From an uncultured Bacilli bacterium (GTDB lineage: Bacteria; Bacillota_I; Bacilli_A; RF39; UBA660): a DNA stretch of 64,000 bases. Numbering within the stretch: position 1 is the first letter of the stretch; each line of letters starts with the position of its first letter. The position numbers and the translations under genes are program-made. This document shows positions 36,575 through 46,674 of this stretch, one piece after another. Below the pieces are notes generated by a model. The model was not told where the DNA came from. It made no database searches and worked only from the letters and a program-made list of their open reading frames with translations. The stretch spans positions 1-64,000 of the forward strand of contig CAKPMY010000003.1 in assembly GCA_934168245.1 (NCBI GenBank), in the 5' to 3' direction.

Positions 36575-38524
36575 ATGTTCAAACTAGTCTCAAAATATAA
36601 ACCATCTGGTGATCAACCAGAAGCCATAAAAGAACTCGTCGAAGGTATAACCTCCGGAAAAAAAGAACAAGTTCTACTAGGAGCAACCGGTACTGGTAAA
36701 ACTTTTACAATCGCTAATGTAATAGAAAAAGTTAATAAACCAACTTTAGTACTTGCTCACAACAAAACTCTAGCAGGTCAATTATATTCTGAATTAAAGG
36801 AACTATTTCCAGAAAATAAAGTTGAATACTTTGTATCTTACTATGACTACTACCAACCAGAAGCCTACGTTCCTTCAACTGATACTTATATTGAAAAAGA
36901 CTCATCTATTAACGACGAAATAGATGAGCTTCGCCATGCTGCTACCTCTGCGCTTCTTTCTAGAGATGACGTTATTGTAGTAGCCTCAGTTTCTTGTATC
37001 TATGGTATTGGTGAAGTAGAAGAATATAAAAATAAAATGTTAACTTTAAGTGTAGGAGATCAAACTGACCGTAATAAAGTCTTAACCAAACTAGTAGATA
37101 TGCTATATGAACGTAATGATCTAGATTTTAAACGTGGTACCTTTAGAGTTCGTGGCGATACTTTAGAAATAATACCTGCCAATCAAAACACAACCGGATA
37201 TAGAATTGAGTTTTTTGGTGATGAAATAGACAGGATAAGTGAAATTGATACTCTAACCGGAGCCATTATCAATAACAAAAAAAATATAAGTATCTTTCCA
37301 GCGAGCCACTTCGTAGTTAGTGATGAAAAACTACATGCTGCTATCGAAAGAATAAGAGTCGAATTACGAGAAAGATTAACTGAACTTCGTAATGATCATA
37401 AATTAGTTGCTGCCGAGCGACTAGAACAAAGAACCAATTATGATATTGAAATGTTAGAAGAAACCGGTTTCTGCTCTGGTATCGAAAATTATTCAGCACC
37501 TATGGCTGGTCGAGGAAGAGGGGAAACACCAACAACTCTAATGGATTTCTTTCCTAAAGATTATTTGCTAGTAGTAGATGAGTCTCACGTAACCTTACCT
37601 CAAGTACGAGGAATGTTTAATGGCGATAGAGCCAGAAAAATGAATCTAGTCGACTATGGTTTCCGTCTACCAAGTGCTCTAGATAATAGACCATTAAAGT
37701 ATGATGAATTTGAAAAGAAAATAAACCAAGTCATATATGTTTCCGCAACTCCTGGTGACTTAGAACTTGAACATACTAATAACGAGTTTGTCGAACAAAT
37801 AATAAGACCAACAGGCCTACTAGATCCAACTATTGAGGTAAGAAAAACAGAAGGTCAAATCGACGACTTAGTCGGTGAAATAAGAGAGCGCATTGCCAAA
37901 AATGAAAGGGTTCTAGTAACAACACTAACCATTCGCATGTCTGAAGAGTTAACTAACTACTTAAAAGAACTAGATATTAAAGTAGCCTATCTCCACTCAG
38001 AAGTTAAAACTCTAGAAAGAATGCAAATAATTCATGATTTACGTACTGGTAAATATGATGTTATAGTTGGAATTAACTTATTGAGAGAAGGAATCGATAT
38101 CCCAGAAGTATCTTTAATTGCTATTTTAGATGCTGATAAAGAAGGTTTCTTACGTAGTACCAGAAGCCTAATTCAAACAATTGGCCGCTGTGCTCGTAAT
38201 GCTAACGGCCACGTAATTATGTATGGTGATAAAATAACTGACTCCATGCAAGCAGCCATCTCTGAAACAGCAAGACGTCGTTCAATTCAAGAAAAATATA
38301 ATGAGGAACACGGTATCATTCCAAAGACAATCAATAAAGAAATAAGAGATATCATCAGCAATGTTGATACAAACAAAACAAAGAAAACTAAAAAGATGTC
38401 TAAAAAAGAACAAGAACTATTTATGGAAAACATTGAAGAACAAATGAAAGAAGCCGCTAAAAATCTTGACTTTGAACGTGCTATGGAACTACGAGATATT
38501 TTATTTGAAATGAAAACAAAGTAG
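36575..38524 (+). CDS. uvrB: Excinuclease ABC subunit B
   Basis: 649 residues, full length. Damage-strand loading helicase-like subunit of nucleotide excision repair. Walker [10 protein letters not shown] near 39, beta-hairpin [22 protein letters not shown] near 90-112, DESHVTLPQ near 340, helicase motif [12 protein letters not shown] near 510, and a C-terminal UVR motif for UvrC ([20 protein letters not shown] near 618-637). GAAAGGAG precedes the ATG. Its usual partner uvrA lies 2.1 kb downstream, separated by other genes. Confidence 0.97.
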   Translation: MFKLVSKYKPSGDQPEAIKELVEGITSGKKEQVLLGATGTGKTFTIANVIEKVNKPTLVLAHNKTLAGQLYSELKELFPENKVEYFVSYYDYYQPEAYVPSTDTYIEKDSSINDEIDELRHAATSALLSRDDVIVVASVSCIYGIGEVEEYKNKMLTLSVGDQTDRNKVLTKLVDMLYERNDLDFKRGTFRVRGDTLEIIPANQNTTGYRIEFFGDEIDRISEIDTLTGAIINNKKNISIFPASHFVVSDEKLHAAIERIRVELRERLTELRNDHKLVAAERLEQRTNYDIEMLEETGFCSGIENYSAPMAGRGRGETPTTLMDFFPKDYLLVVDESHVTLPQVRGMFNGDRARKMNLVDYGFRLPSALDNRPLKYDEFEKKINQVIYVSATPGDLELEHTNNEFVEQIIRPTGLLDPTIEVRKTEGQIDDLVGEIRERIAKNERVLVTTLTIRMSEELTNYLKELDIKVAYLHSEVKTLERMQIIHDLRTGKYDVIVGINLLREGIDIPEVSLIAILDADKEGFLRSTRSLIQTIGRCARNANGHVIMYGDKITDSMQAAISETARRRSIQEKYNEEHGIIPKTINKEIRDIISNVDTNKTKKTKKMSKKEQELFMENIEEQMKEAAKNLDFERAMELRDILFEMKTK

Positions 38525-38606
38525 GCATAGTTCAAAACTAAAAGAAAGTAAAAAGCATAAGTTTCCCCCCAAGTATAAAAAACACAAAATAAATATAAAA
38601 CTAATT

Positions 38607-38682
38607 AAAAGTAAACACTAAATATATGAATCATTTCCAATATCTAAAAAAGATTCATAAAAAAAGATGTGTTTACTTTTTT
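38607..38682. terminator. Bidirectional terminator between uvrB and a converging gene
   Basis: AAAAGTAAACAC (38607-38618) pairs with GTGTTTACTTTT (38669-38680); an inner ATGATC-like pair is ATGAATC (38626-38632) with GATTCAT (38652-38658). T-run at the end. Confidence 0.75.
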
Positions 38683-39208
38683 AAACACCATCTTTATACT
38701 TAACACCTTCTAAAAGTAAAACTAATTTTTCTCTTAGAATATTACATATCTGATCTATATCACTACTGCTAGTTGCTCCCATACTTAGCGATAACTGATA
38801 GAAGTCATTATCCTTAGGCTCTAAAAAATAGGCAAATATTTGGCATACTAAATTATTTTCTTTTTCCATATATTGTAAGAAAACTCTAAAAGTAAATACA
38901 TTGTTTGTAAAATCACCTAGTAATTTAAAGTTATCATCAGTTATTTTTACTTTATCTTTAACTAAAGAATCTTTAATTTCCTTTATGCTTTTATTAACTC
39001 TATCTTCAAAAGTCTCATTTTTATTTAATGCTCCATCAGAAATAAATTGTTCTAAGCAGAAATTATCTCCAGCCGCAAATATAACATTAGCCTCATTAGA
39101 AGGAATCTCTTTAAATCCTTCTATCATTGGAACGTCTAATTTCATCGCATGTTCACGGTAATTAAATTTCTTTGCCATATCAATAGCAACATCTATTTTT
39201 TTCTTCAT
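38681..39208 (-). CDS. Protein of unknown function between uvrB and the Esx pair
   Basis: 175 residues, soluble, mixed alpha/beta appearance, no family recognised (IEGFKEIPSNEANVIFAAGDNF, YFLEPKDNDFYQLSLSMGA). It ends in the terminator shared with uvrB and is read away from the EsxA/B-like genes. Size and place would suit a type VII chaperone or immunity protein, but nothing in the sequence proves it. Confidence 0.55.
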   Translation of the reverse strand: MKKKIDVAIDMAKKFNYREHAMKLDVPMIEGFKEIPSNEANVIFAAGDNFCLEQFISDGALNKNETFEDRVNKSIKEIKDSLVKDKVKITDDNFKLLGDFTNNVFTFRVFLQYMEKENNLVCQIFAYFLEPKDNDFYQLSLSMGATSSSDIDQICNILREKLVLLLEGVKYKDGV

Positions 39209-39386
39209 AGCATCCCCATCCTATATTAGGATTATATAATAACTGTTCTAAAAATAAAAGTACAATATTGTCTTCTAAACCTAAAAAACGTAATTTCTAA
39301 TGCAAAATTGTGTAAAATGCCTTGTAAAAACCTATCAAATAAAAAAAAGATATGTTATATTGTAAATATAATAAAGGAGGAATAAA

Positions 39387-39686
39387 ATGTCAGGATTACA
39401 TGTAGATTCTGGAACTATGAATACTCAAGGTATGAATACAGTTTCATCAGCTCAAGAATTAGAAAATCAAATTAGTAACTTAAATTCAAATGTTGAGGGA
39501 CTAATGACAATCTGGAGAGGTCCAGCCGCAAGTGAGTTTAAAACTGCATTTGACCAACAATTGGGTAATTTAAGAAGTTTTCAAGAATTGTTAAATGAAT
39601 TAGGAGAAAGAATAACTGCCGGAGCAAGAAAATTCGATCAAAACGAAGAAGAAAATATTGCTAGAGCATCAGGGTTATTTGATTAG
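39387..39686 (+). CDS. EsxA-like WXG100 protein
   Basis: 99 residues. Two-helix WXG100 protein with the hairpin TIWRGPAASEFKTAFDQQ near residue 42 (W-R-G). No signal peptide; exported by the type VII secretion system, usually as a dimer. AAAGGAGG upstream. The C-terminus lacks a clear Y-x3-D/E export tag, which may be on its partner. Followed after 8 bp by another WXG-like gene. No EssC-type ATPase is in this window. Confidence 0.88.
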   Translation: MSGLHVDSGTMNTQGMNTVSSAQELENQISNLNSNVEGLMTIWRGPAASEFKTAFDQQLGNLRSFQELLNELGERITAGARKFDQNEEENIARASGLFD

Positions 39687-39694
39687 GAGGTATT

Positions 39695-39994
39695 ATGAAC
39701 GAGTTTGAACAAAAAGATTATGAAGGCGCAAGAACTTCAGCAGATCAAGTAAAAACTACAGCAGATAATATTATGGGAATTTTTGATAATATTGATCAAG
39801 TAATGAATACTTTATATAACGATGCTTGGCAAAGTACAGGTGCCGAAGGCGCTAGAGGTCGTTATAACGAAATAAGAAAGAATTATGAAGTGTTCTACAA
39901 TAATGTTGTAGCCATGAAAAATCATATATATACAGTAACTGCATCTAACGAAGCACAAGATGCTGCTGTTAGTAACACAATTGCTGAACTATAA
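39695..39994 (+). CDS. EsxB-like WXG100 family protein
   Basis: 99 residues, helical, with the hairpin NDAWQSTGAEGARGRYNEI near residue 47 (W-Q-S in place of W-x-G) and a long second helix. Size, fold pattern and 8-bp spacing point to the dimer partner of the upstream EsxA-like protein. Ends in a strong terminator. Confidence 0.8.
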   Translation: MNEFEQKDYEGARTSADQVKTTADNIMGIFDNIDQVMNTLYNDAWQSTGAEGARGRYNEIRKNYEVFYNNVVAMKNHIYTVTASNEAQDAAVSNTIAEL

Positions 39995-40018
39995 GAAGAG
40001 AAATCTTCTTTTTTTTTC
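39993..40018 (+). terminator. Terminator of the Esx pair
   Basis: AAGAAGA (39993-39999), loop GAAA, TCTTCTT (40004-40010), T7. The stem overlaps the stop codon. Confidence 0.88.
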
Positions 40019-40510
40019 ACAATTTTTGTGGAAAAATCCAAACAAAAGTAAAAAAGATTAAACAATCTATGTGGAAAAAAGTAAAAATATATTTCAAAAA
40101 CTTAACCATATTATCAAATATAGTTCCACCTTTCTTATATTTTTAATAGCCTATCCACAGTAATGTGCAAAAAAAGCCAGAAATATCAAAAAATTTCCAC
40201 AATGCGTGTGAAAAAAATACCTAAGTTTTGAATTTTCTCCACAGACCATGTGTAAAAGTTGACAAAAGGTAAAAAGTTATCCTCAATCATGTGTGAAAGT
40301 TGGCAAAAGGTAAAAGGTTATCCTCAATCATGTGCAAAACAACATAAAATGCCAAACTCTTCCACAATATAAAAACTTAATCCACAGGAAAACTTTTTCA
40401 ATAAAAAAATTTCTCCACAAAATACTCTTAAAAAAATTAATCTCTCACAACAGTCCTAAATATTCTTTCTAAAAAAACAACTCTTCTCACACCTATACCT
40501 TCCACAAACA
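40011..40510. other. Noncoding region dense in DnaA-box-like motifs
   Basis: About 600 bp without a plausible gene. TCCACA/TGTGGA occurs nine times (40027, 40070, 40154, 40196, 40238, 40361, 40381, 40414, 40501), often as TGTGGAAAA or TTCTCCACA, plus variants such as TGTGAAAA. An imperfect dyad with TTTTTCACAA and TTGTGGAAAAA sits at 40013-40036. CTATCCACA at 40151 is one base from the DnaA consensus. Confidence 0.55.
40247..40339. repeat. 41-bp tandem repeat, two copies and a partial third
   Basis: Copy 1 is 40247-40287, copy 2 is 40288-40328, both beginning CATGTGT and ending GTTATCCTCAAT, with four differences. CATGTGCAAAAC at 40329 begins a truncated third copy. It lies inside the TCCACA-rich spacer. 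Confidence 0.85.
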
Positions 40511-40629
40511 CCCGTATATTTTTATAAATTTTCCTTCCTAAAAACTCGCTTAACTCACAATTAAATTTTTCCATAAATTGTTAAATTATATCTTAAAAAA
40601 TATGTTATAATATGTCTCAGGTGATTTAC

Positions 40630-43449
40630 ATGGATAAAATTATAGTAAAAGGTGCTAGAGAAAATAATTTAAAGAATATAGATATTGAACTACCAAAGAA
40701 TAAACTTATTGTCATGACTGGTTTATCTGGTTCTGGTAAGAGTAGTTTAGCCTTTGATACAATTTATGCGGAAGGACAACGCCGCTACGTTGAAAGTCTA
40801 TCTGCTTATGCCAGACAATTCTTAGGTAATTCTGAAAAACCAGATGTTGATAGTATTGAAGGTTTGTCTCCCGCTATCAGTATCGACCAAAAGACAACTT
40901 CCAACAACCCAAGGTCAACTGTTGGAACTGTAACAGAAATCTACGATTATCTAAGACTTTTATTTGCTCGTGTAGGTGTACCATATTGTCCAACCCACAA
41001 TATACCAATTACTTCGCAAAGTATTGAAGAAATGACAAATAAAGTTTTAGAGTACAAAGAAGACACTAGAATAATCATTATGGCTCCAGTTGTTCATGGG
41101 GAAAAAGGTAGTCACAAAGAACTACTAGAAAAACTTCGCAAAGATGGTTTTGTAAGAGTTCGTGTTAATGGTGAAATGCTAGACTTAAGTGAAAACATAG
41201 AATTAGAAAAAAATAAGAAAGACTGTATCGATGTCATTGTTGATAGAATTGTCCTAAAAGAAGATTCTAGAAGTAGAGTATTCGAAGCCCTAGAAATAGC
41301 AACTAAACTTGCCAAAGGAAAAGCCGTTGTTCAAATACTAGGTGAAAATGCTAAAGAACTAGTTTTCTCTGAACAGTTTGCCTGCCCTCACTGTGAATTC
41401 TCCCTTCCTGAACTAGAACCAAGACTATTTAGTTTTAATGCCCCATACGGTGCTTGCCCAGATTGTAAAGGTCTAGGAATAAAACTTCAAATCGATGTTG
41501 ACTTGGTTATTCCAGATAAAACCTTAAGTATTAACGAAGGTTGTATTAAGACACTTAGTGATGACCAAGACGGTATCTATTACAAAAAACTAGAATGCGT
41601 CTGCAAACACTATAAAATTGATATGGATAAACCATTTAAGAAACTTTCTCAAGAAGAACAAGAAATTATTCTATATGGAACAACTGAACCAATTAGATTC
41701 AATTACTCAACTAAATCAGGTAACATTATGAATTCTATGGACTATTATGAAGGAATAATTAATAATCTACAAAGACGTTATATGGAAACAAGTTCTTCTT
41801 GGATTAGAGAATGGCTAGAAAACTACATGGTTGAATACGAATGTGATACTTGCCATGGTGCTAGATTGAAAGATGAAGTTTTATCAGTTAAAATAGCCGG
41901 TAAAAATATCTACGAAGTTACCTGCATGAGTATCAAACAATTACTAGAAATGTATAAAGATTTACATTTATCAGAGGAAAAGAAACAAATTGCTAATCTA
42001 GTTTTAAAAGAAATAAATGAAAGATTATCTTTCCTATCTAATGTCGGACTAGGTTACTTAACTCTAAGTAGAAGTGCTGGAACTTTATCTGGCGGAGAAG
42101 CCCAACGTATTCGTCTTGCTACTCAAATTGGTTCGCATTTAACTGGAGTTTTATATGTCTTAGACGAACCAAGTATTGGACTTCATCAAAGAGATAATGA
42201 AAAACTAATCAATTCTATGAAAGAAATGCGTGACTTAGGTAACACCTTAATCGTTGTTGAACATGACACCGACACTATGTTAGCCAGTGATTATCTTGTT
42301 GACATTGGACCAGGAGCCGGAGATGCTGGTGGACATGTTGTTGCAGCTGGAACTCCAGAAGAAGTAATGGCTAATGAAAACAGTATTACAGGTCAATACT
42401 TATCCGGTAAAAAATGTATTAAAATTCCTGAAAAACGAAGAAAAGGCACCGGAAAAAGTTTAAAAATAAAAGGAGCAACTGAACATAATTTGAAAAATAT
42501 TGATGTTGATATTCCTCTTGGAACCTTAACTTGTATAACGGGTGTTTCTGGTTCTGGTAAATCAACTCTTATAAATGAAATTTTATGTAAAGCCGTTGCT
42601 AGTAAACTATATAGTTCTAAAGAAAAACCAGGAGCTTACAAAAAAATTCTAGGCTTAGAAAACATCGACAAACTAGTTGCAATCTCTCAAAATCCAATTG
42701 GTAGAACTCCTCGTTCTAATCCAGCAACATATACCGGAGTCTTCGATGATATAAGAACTTTATTTACAACAACCAAAGAAGCCAAAATGTACGGTTTTGA
42801 AAAGAATCGTTTCTCCTTCAATGTAAAAGGTGGTCGTTGTGAAGCCTGTCGTGGAGATGGTGTCAAGAAAATAGAAATGCACTTCTTACCAGACGTTTAT
42901 GTACCTTGCGAAGTCTGCCATGGTACAAGGTATAATAGAGAGACTCTAAACATAAAATATAAAAATAAAAATATTGCTGAAGTTTTAGACATGCGAGTAA
43001 CTGAAGCCTTAAAATTCTTTGACAATGTTCCCAAAATAAAAAATAAACTTCAAGTATTAGAAGATGTTGGACTCGGTTACATCAAATTAGGTCAAAGTGC
43101 TCCAACCTTATCTGGCGGTGAAGCAGAACGTGTAAAACTAGCCAAAGAACTTCAAAAAAAGGCCACTGGTAAGACCTTATTTGTCCTAGACGAACCAACT
43201 ACAGGATTACACTCAGATGACATTAAGCGATTACTTGCAATTTTACAGAAAATAGTAGATAATAAAGATACAGTTGTAGTTATCGAACACAACTTAGATG
43301 TCATAAAAGTAGCAGATTATATAATTGATCTAGGTCCAGAAGGCGGAGACGAAGGTGGTACCATAGTCGCAACAGGAACACCTGAAGCAGTCGCAAAAGT
43401 AAAAGAGTCTTATACTGGACAATTCCTAAAGAAGATATTACAGAGGTGA
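40630..43449 (+). CDS. uvrA: Excinuclease ABC subunit A
   Basis: 939 residues. Damage-recognition ATPase with two ABC modules: Walker A GLSGSGKSS near 31 and GVSGSGKST near 638, signatures LSGGEAQRIRLA and LSGGEAERVKLA, and zinc modules with CPHC...CPDC (about 255-285) and CEAC...CEVC (about 737-765). ATG 40630 is preferred: an extended -10 (TGTTATAAT, 40603-40611) abuts the other in-frame ATG at 40612, and GGTGA lies 6 bases before 40630. Confidence 0.96.
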   Translation: MDKIIVKGARENNLKNIDIELPKNKLIVMTGLSGSGKSSLAFDTIYAEGQRRYVESLSAYARQFLGNSEKPDVDSIEGLSPAISIDQKTTSNNPRSTVGTVTEIYDYLRLLFARVGVPYCPTHNIPITSQSIEEMTNKVLEYKEDTRIIIMAPVVHGEKGSHKELLEKLRKDGFVRVRVNGEMLDLSENIELEKNKKDCIDVIVDRIVLKEDSRSRVFEALEIATKLAKGKAVVQILGENAKELVFSEQFACPHCEFSLPELEPRLFSFNAPYGACPDCKGLGIKLQIDVDLVIPDKTLSINEGCIKTLSDDQDGIYYKKLECVCKHYKIDMDKPFKKLSQEEQEIILYGTTEPIRFNYSTKSGNIMNSMDYYEGIINNLQRRYMETSSSWIREWLENYMVEYECDTCHGARLKDEVLSVKIAGKNIYEVTCMSIKQLLEMYKDLHLSEEKKQIANLVLKEINERLSFLSNVGLGYLTLSRSAGTLSGGEAQRIRLATQIGSHLTGVLYVLDEPSIGLHQRDNEKLINSMKEMRDLGNTLIVVEHDTDTMLASDYLVDIGPGAGDAGGHVVAAGTPEEVMANENSITGQYLSGKKCIKIPEKRRKGTGKSLKIKGATEHNLKNIDVDIPLGTLTCITGVSGSGKSTLINEILCKAVASKLYSSKEKPGAYKKILGLENIDKLVAISQNPIGRTPRSNPATYTGVFDDIRTLFTTTKEAKMYGFEKNRFSFNVKGGRCEACRGDGVKKIEMHFLPDVYVPCEVCHGTRYNRETLNIKYKNKNIAEVLDMRVTEALKFFDNVPKIKNKLQVLEDVGLGYIKLGQSAPTLSGGEAERVKLAKELQKKATGKTLFVLDEPTTGLHSDDIKRLLAILQKIVDNKDTVVVIEHNLDVIKVADYIIDLGPEGGDEGGTIVATGTPEAVAKVKESYTGQFLKKILQR

Positions 43450-43453
43450 TAAA

Positions 43454-43879
43454 ATGCGTCTGGTTATAAAAGAAAAAAATGCTGTAAGATTAAATAAGTT
43501 TATAGAATGGCTTATCTATATGTTTGGCTATATAGTCGTCTTTATTTTAGTAAGTCAACTATTTCCAAGTGTTCACATTGATGAAGACCATTTCTTTCTT
43601 TATTCAACATTAATAGTCTTTATCATTTATATACTAAATAAAACAGTTAAACCAATTCTATTTACTATAACAATTCCAATCATAGGAATAACACTTGGTT
43701 TATTTTATCCTTTCATAAACTTATTTATCTTAAAACTAGCCGACTGGATTTTAGGTAGTCACTTTAATTTAGAAAATATTTTTACAGCATTCTTTGTAGC
43801 CATCCTATTATCAGTAATGAACTTCATAATGGAAGAAGTAATAAAAGCAATAATAAAGAGGGTAAAGATTCATGGATAG
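43454..43879 (+). CDS. Phage holin family 4-type membrane protein
   Basis: 141 residues with four hydrophobic segments, including TIPIIGITLGLFYPFINLFIL, the pattern of the PF04020 'superfamily IV holin' membrane proteins common beside uvrA/lgt in Firmicutes. Despite the name, a lytic role is not established for chromosomal members. Starts 4 bp after uvrA and overlaps lgt by 8 bp. Confidence 0.75.
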   Translation: MRLVIKEKNAVRLNKFIEWLIYMFGYIVVFILVSQLFPSVHIDEDHFFLYSTLIVFIIYILNKTVKPILFTITIPIIGITLGLFYPFINLFILKLADWILGSHFNLENIFTAFFVAILLSVMNFIMEEVIKAIIKRVKIHG

Positions 43880-44732
43880 AGTAGCAGTAGAATTAGGACC
43901 AATACAAATATATTGGTATTCAATATTTATATTTATAGGTTTGTTAGTAGCCAGTATTCTTATTTTTAGAGAGGCCAGAAAAAGAAACATAGATGAAGAT
44001 TTTCTTGTCAACGTAATTTTTGATTCCATAATAATAGGCCTAATTGGTGCAAGATTGTATTATGTCTTGTTTAACCTTCCTTACTACATTTCTAATCCTC
44101 TAGAAATACTTGCAGTATGGAATGGTGGCTTAGCCATTCATGGTGGAATTTTTGCCGCTCTTGCTTTTATCTTATTATATTGTCGTAAGAAAAAAGTAAA
44201 TGTGCTTCAACTTCTAGATGTCATAGTAGTAGGCCTAATTGTGGCTCAAGCCATTGGACGTTGGGGAAACTTTTTTAATAGTGAGGCATACGGTCAAGTA
44301 ACAACCTTTGCTGAGTTAAAATCTCAACAAATTCCAACTTTTATTATAAATGGAATGTACATTCTAGGAGAATATCGTCAACCGACTTTCTTCTATGAAT
44401 CAACCTGGTGTTTTGCTGGTTTTCTAGCCATGTTAATAATAAGAAGATATAAGTATTTAAAACTTGGTCAATTAACTGGATTTTATTTATTCTGGTATGG
44501 CCTAGGTAGATTATTAATTGAAAGTCTTCGCAGCGACTCCTTGCTGTTAGGCCCAATAAAAATAGCCCAAGTTGTTTCTGTATTATTTATTATAGGAGGT
44601 ATAATTCTATTTGTTTACAACCTAGTAAAAAGTACCCCAACAGATAAAAGATTATACACAGAAAACTTAAGCAAAAAAGAAGATGAAGAAATGGTAATTT
44701 ACTTTAAAAATGTAGGTGATGATTATGTATAA
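43872..44732 (+). CDS. lgt: Prolipoprotein diacylglyceryl transferase
   Basis: 286 residues, seven membrane segments. Transfers diacylglycerol from phosphatidylglycerol to the lipobox Cys of prolipoproteins. The Lgt signature GRWGNFFNSEAYG lies near 134-146, with HGGIFAAL near 94. The C-terminus carries a charged tail. Overlaps the holin-like gene and is in turn overlapped by the next gene. In Bacillus hprK lies immediately upstream; here it is missing. Confidence 0.95.
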   Translation: MDRVAVELGPIQIYWYSIFIFIGLLVASILIFREARKRNIDEDFLVNVIFDSIIIGLIGARLYYVLFNLPYYISNPLEILAVWNGGLAIHGGIFAALAFILLYCRKKKVNVLQLLDVIVVGLIVAQAIGRWGNFFNSEAYGQVTTFAELKSQQIPTFIINGMYILGEYRQPTFFYESTWCFAGFLAMLIIRRYKYLKLGQLTGFYLFWYGLGRLLIESLRSDSLLLGPIKIAQVVSVLFIIGGIILFVYNLVKSTPTDKRLYTENLSKKEDEEMVIYFKNVGDDYV

Positions 44733-45678
44733 AAAAGTAGTAGTTTTAGGAGGTGGAACTGGGCTTTCTTACCTTCTTCGCGGTTTAAAAGATTTTCCTG
44801 TAGATATAACTGCTGTTATAACAGTTTCTGATAACGGTCGTTCAACCGGAAAATTACGTGAAGAATTCCATACTCCAGCCGTAGGTGATATTAGAAAAGT
44901 TATCACTTCTTTATCCGGCATAGATGATCCAATCAAAAAAATGATGGAATATCGCTTTAATACTTTTAGTGACTTAGATGGTCATGCTCTTGGTAATCTA
45001 ATTCTAACTGCTATGTTAGATATTACCGGTTCCTTAAAAGACTCTATTGCCAGTTTAAGCAAACTACTAGACGTAAGACATACGGTTTTACCAATCTCAG
45101 AAGATTCCTCTTTAACTTTGATGGGTCAAGATATAGACGGTAACATCGTAGAAGGTGAAGAACAAATAACAACCTCTCATCGTAAATTTGAAAAAATATA
45201 CTATAAAGAAGAGCCAAAGGTATTAGAAGAAGTCCTAGATGCCATCAAAACAGCCGACTTAATAATATTTAGTATGGGAAGTCTTTATACTTCAATTCTT
45301 CCAAACATCATATGTAAAGAAGTGAAAGTAGCCCTAAGTAAAACAAAGGCTCCAATTATGTATTTATGCAACTTTGTAACTCAGCCAGGAGAAACCGACG
45401 GCTTTACTGTAAGCGACCATATCTCTTTACTAAATCGTTATCTAGAAACTAAAAAAATAGATGTCGTTATTGCCAGCAACACCAAAATAAATAAAGAATA
45501 TGCTAAAAAGTATTCAACAGCCGAGCAAAAAGAACCAGTAAAAATAGATCATAAAAATCTTGAAAAACTAGGGGTAGAGTTAATAGAAGATGACCTAATA
45601 ATAGTTGAAGATAATATCTTAAGACATAACAGTCTAAAACTAAGTTCTCTTATCTTCTCTTATTTAATGAGGAATTAA
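44725..45678 (+). CDS. yvcK: YvcK-family gluconeogenesis/morphogenesis factor
   Basis: 317 residues. UDP-sugar-binding CofD-like protein needed for gluconeogenic growth and cell shape in Bacillus. N-terminal VVLGGGTGLSYLLRGLK and TVSDNGRSTGKLREEF are diagnostic, as is GHALGNLILTAM. Of the clustered starts (GTG 44716, ATG 44719, ATG 44725) the last has GTAGGTGA at proper distance. Overlaps lgt by 8 bp and leads into whiA by 1 bp, the conserved yvcK-whiA order. Confidence 0.93.
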   Translation: MYKKVVVLGGGTGLSYLLRGLKDFPVDITAVITVSDNGRSTGKLREEFHTPAVGDIRKVITSLSGIDDPIKKMMEYRFNTFSDLDGHALGNLILTAMLDITGSLKDSIASLSKLLDVRHTVLPISEDSSLTLMGQDIDGNIVEGEEQITTSHRKFEKIYYKEEPKVLEEVLDAIKTADLIIFSMGSLYTSILPNIICKEVKVALSKTKAPIMYLCNFVTQPGETDGFTVSDHISLLNRYLETKKIDVVIASNTKINKEYAKKYSTAEQKEPVKIDHKNLEKLGVELIEDDLIIVEDNILRHNSLKLSSLIFSYLMRN

Positions 45679-45679
45679 T

Positions 45680-46630
45680 ATGTCGTATACAGTAGAAATA
45701 AAACAAGAAATATCTGAAATAAAAGCCACTAATTCAGAAATGATAGCCGAATTATCTGGCTTTATTCGTAATAATGCTTATCTAAATAACCACACACTTT
45801 ATCTGACAACAGAAAATGAGTTTACTATCGAAAGATTTACTTCTTTCTTTAAAAAACTATATGAAGTGGAAGTAAAAGTAGATATAAAAGATAACCTAAA
45901 CTTCAATAAAAAGAATCTTTATCTTTTATCAATAACAGACAAAGTAGACTTTATTCTAGAAGATATTGGTTACTACGATAATGAAAATAACTATCTAGAT
46001 ACACCTCCAACTTATATTGTTGGGGCCAATGAAGAAATAAGAGCCTACCTCCGCGGAGTATTTTTATGTACCGGTAGTATAAATAATCCAAAAACTTCTA
46101 GGTATCATATGGAACTTTTAATCTCTAAACCTAATGAAGCGGTCTTTATCCAAAAACTGTTAAATATCTTTGACTTAAATGCCAAAATACTAAATCGCGA
46201 AAAAGGTTACATGATATATATAAAAGAAGCCGAGAAAATAAGTGACTATATAAGGATACTAGGTGCCAATAGAGCAGTTTTATTCTTTGAAGATGCTAGA
46301 ATTTATCGTGAAAAGAAAAATCAAACTAATCGCTTAAATAATTGTGAACAAGCAAATATGGACAAAGTATTTCTAACTGCCGAAAAACAATTAGAACAAA
46401 TTAGAATTATAGAGGAATCAGACTCCTATGAATTACTAGACGATAGAACAAAACAAGCCTTTGATTATCGTAAGAAGTATCCTGAATCATCTCTAAAAGA
46501 ACTAAGTGAAATTATTACTTTAGAAACAGGAAAGTCAATTACCAAATCAGGACTTAATCATCGCTTTAGAAAAATAAAAGACTTAGCCGAACAACTAGAA
46601 AAGATAAAACAAAGAGAAAATAAAAACTAA
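45680..46630 (+). CDS. whiA: DNA-binding protein WhiA
   Basis: 316 residues. N-terminal LAGLIDADG-like homing-endonuclease fold without nuclease role (AELSGFIRNNAYLNN, AYLRGVFLCTGSINNP) and a C-terminal HTH (SLKELSEIITLETGKSITKSGLNHRFRKI). Affects chromosome segregation and division in Bacillus and sporulation in Streptomyces. The neighbouring yvcJ/rapZ and crh genes of Bacillus are absent. Confidence 0.93.
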   Translation: MSYTVEIKQEISEIKATNSEMIAELSGFIRNNAYLNNHTLYLTTENEFTIERFTSFFKKLYEVEVKVDIKDNLNFNKKNLYLLSITDKVDFILEDIGYYDNENNYLDTPPTYIVGANEEIRAYLRGVFLCTGSINNPKTSRYHMELLISKPNEAVFIQKLLNIFDLNAKILNREKGYMIYIKEAEKISDYIRILGANRAVLFFEDARIYREKKNQTNRLNNCEQANMDKVFLTAEKQLEQIRIIEESDSYELLDDRTKQAFDYRKKYPESSLKELSEIITLETGKSITKSGLNHRFRKIKDLAEQLEKIKQRENKN

Positions 46631-46674
46631 TTATAGTGTGAGACGCATATTGCCTCACTATAACCTTATAAAAC

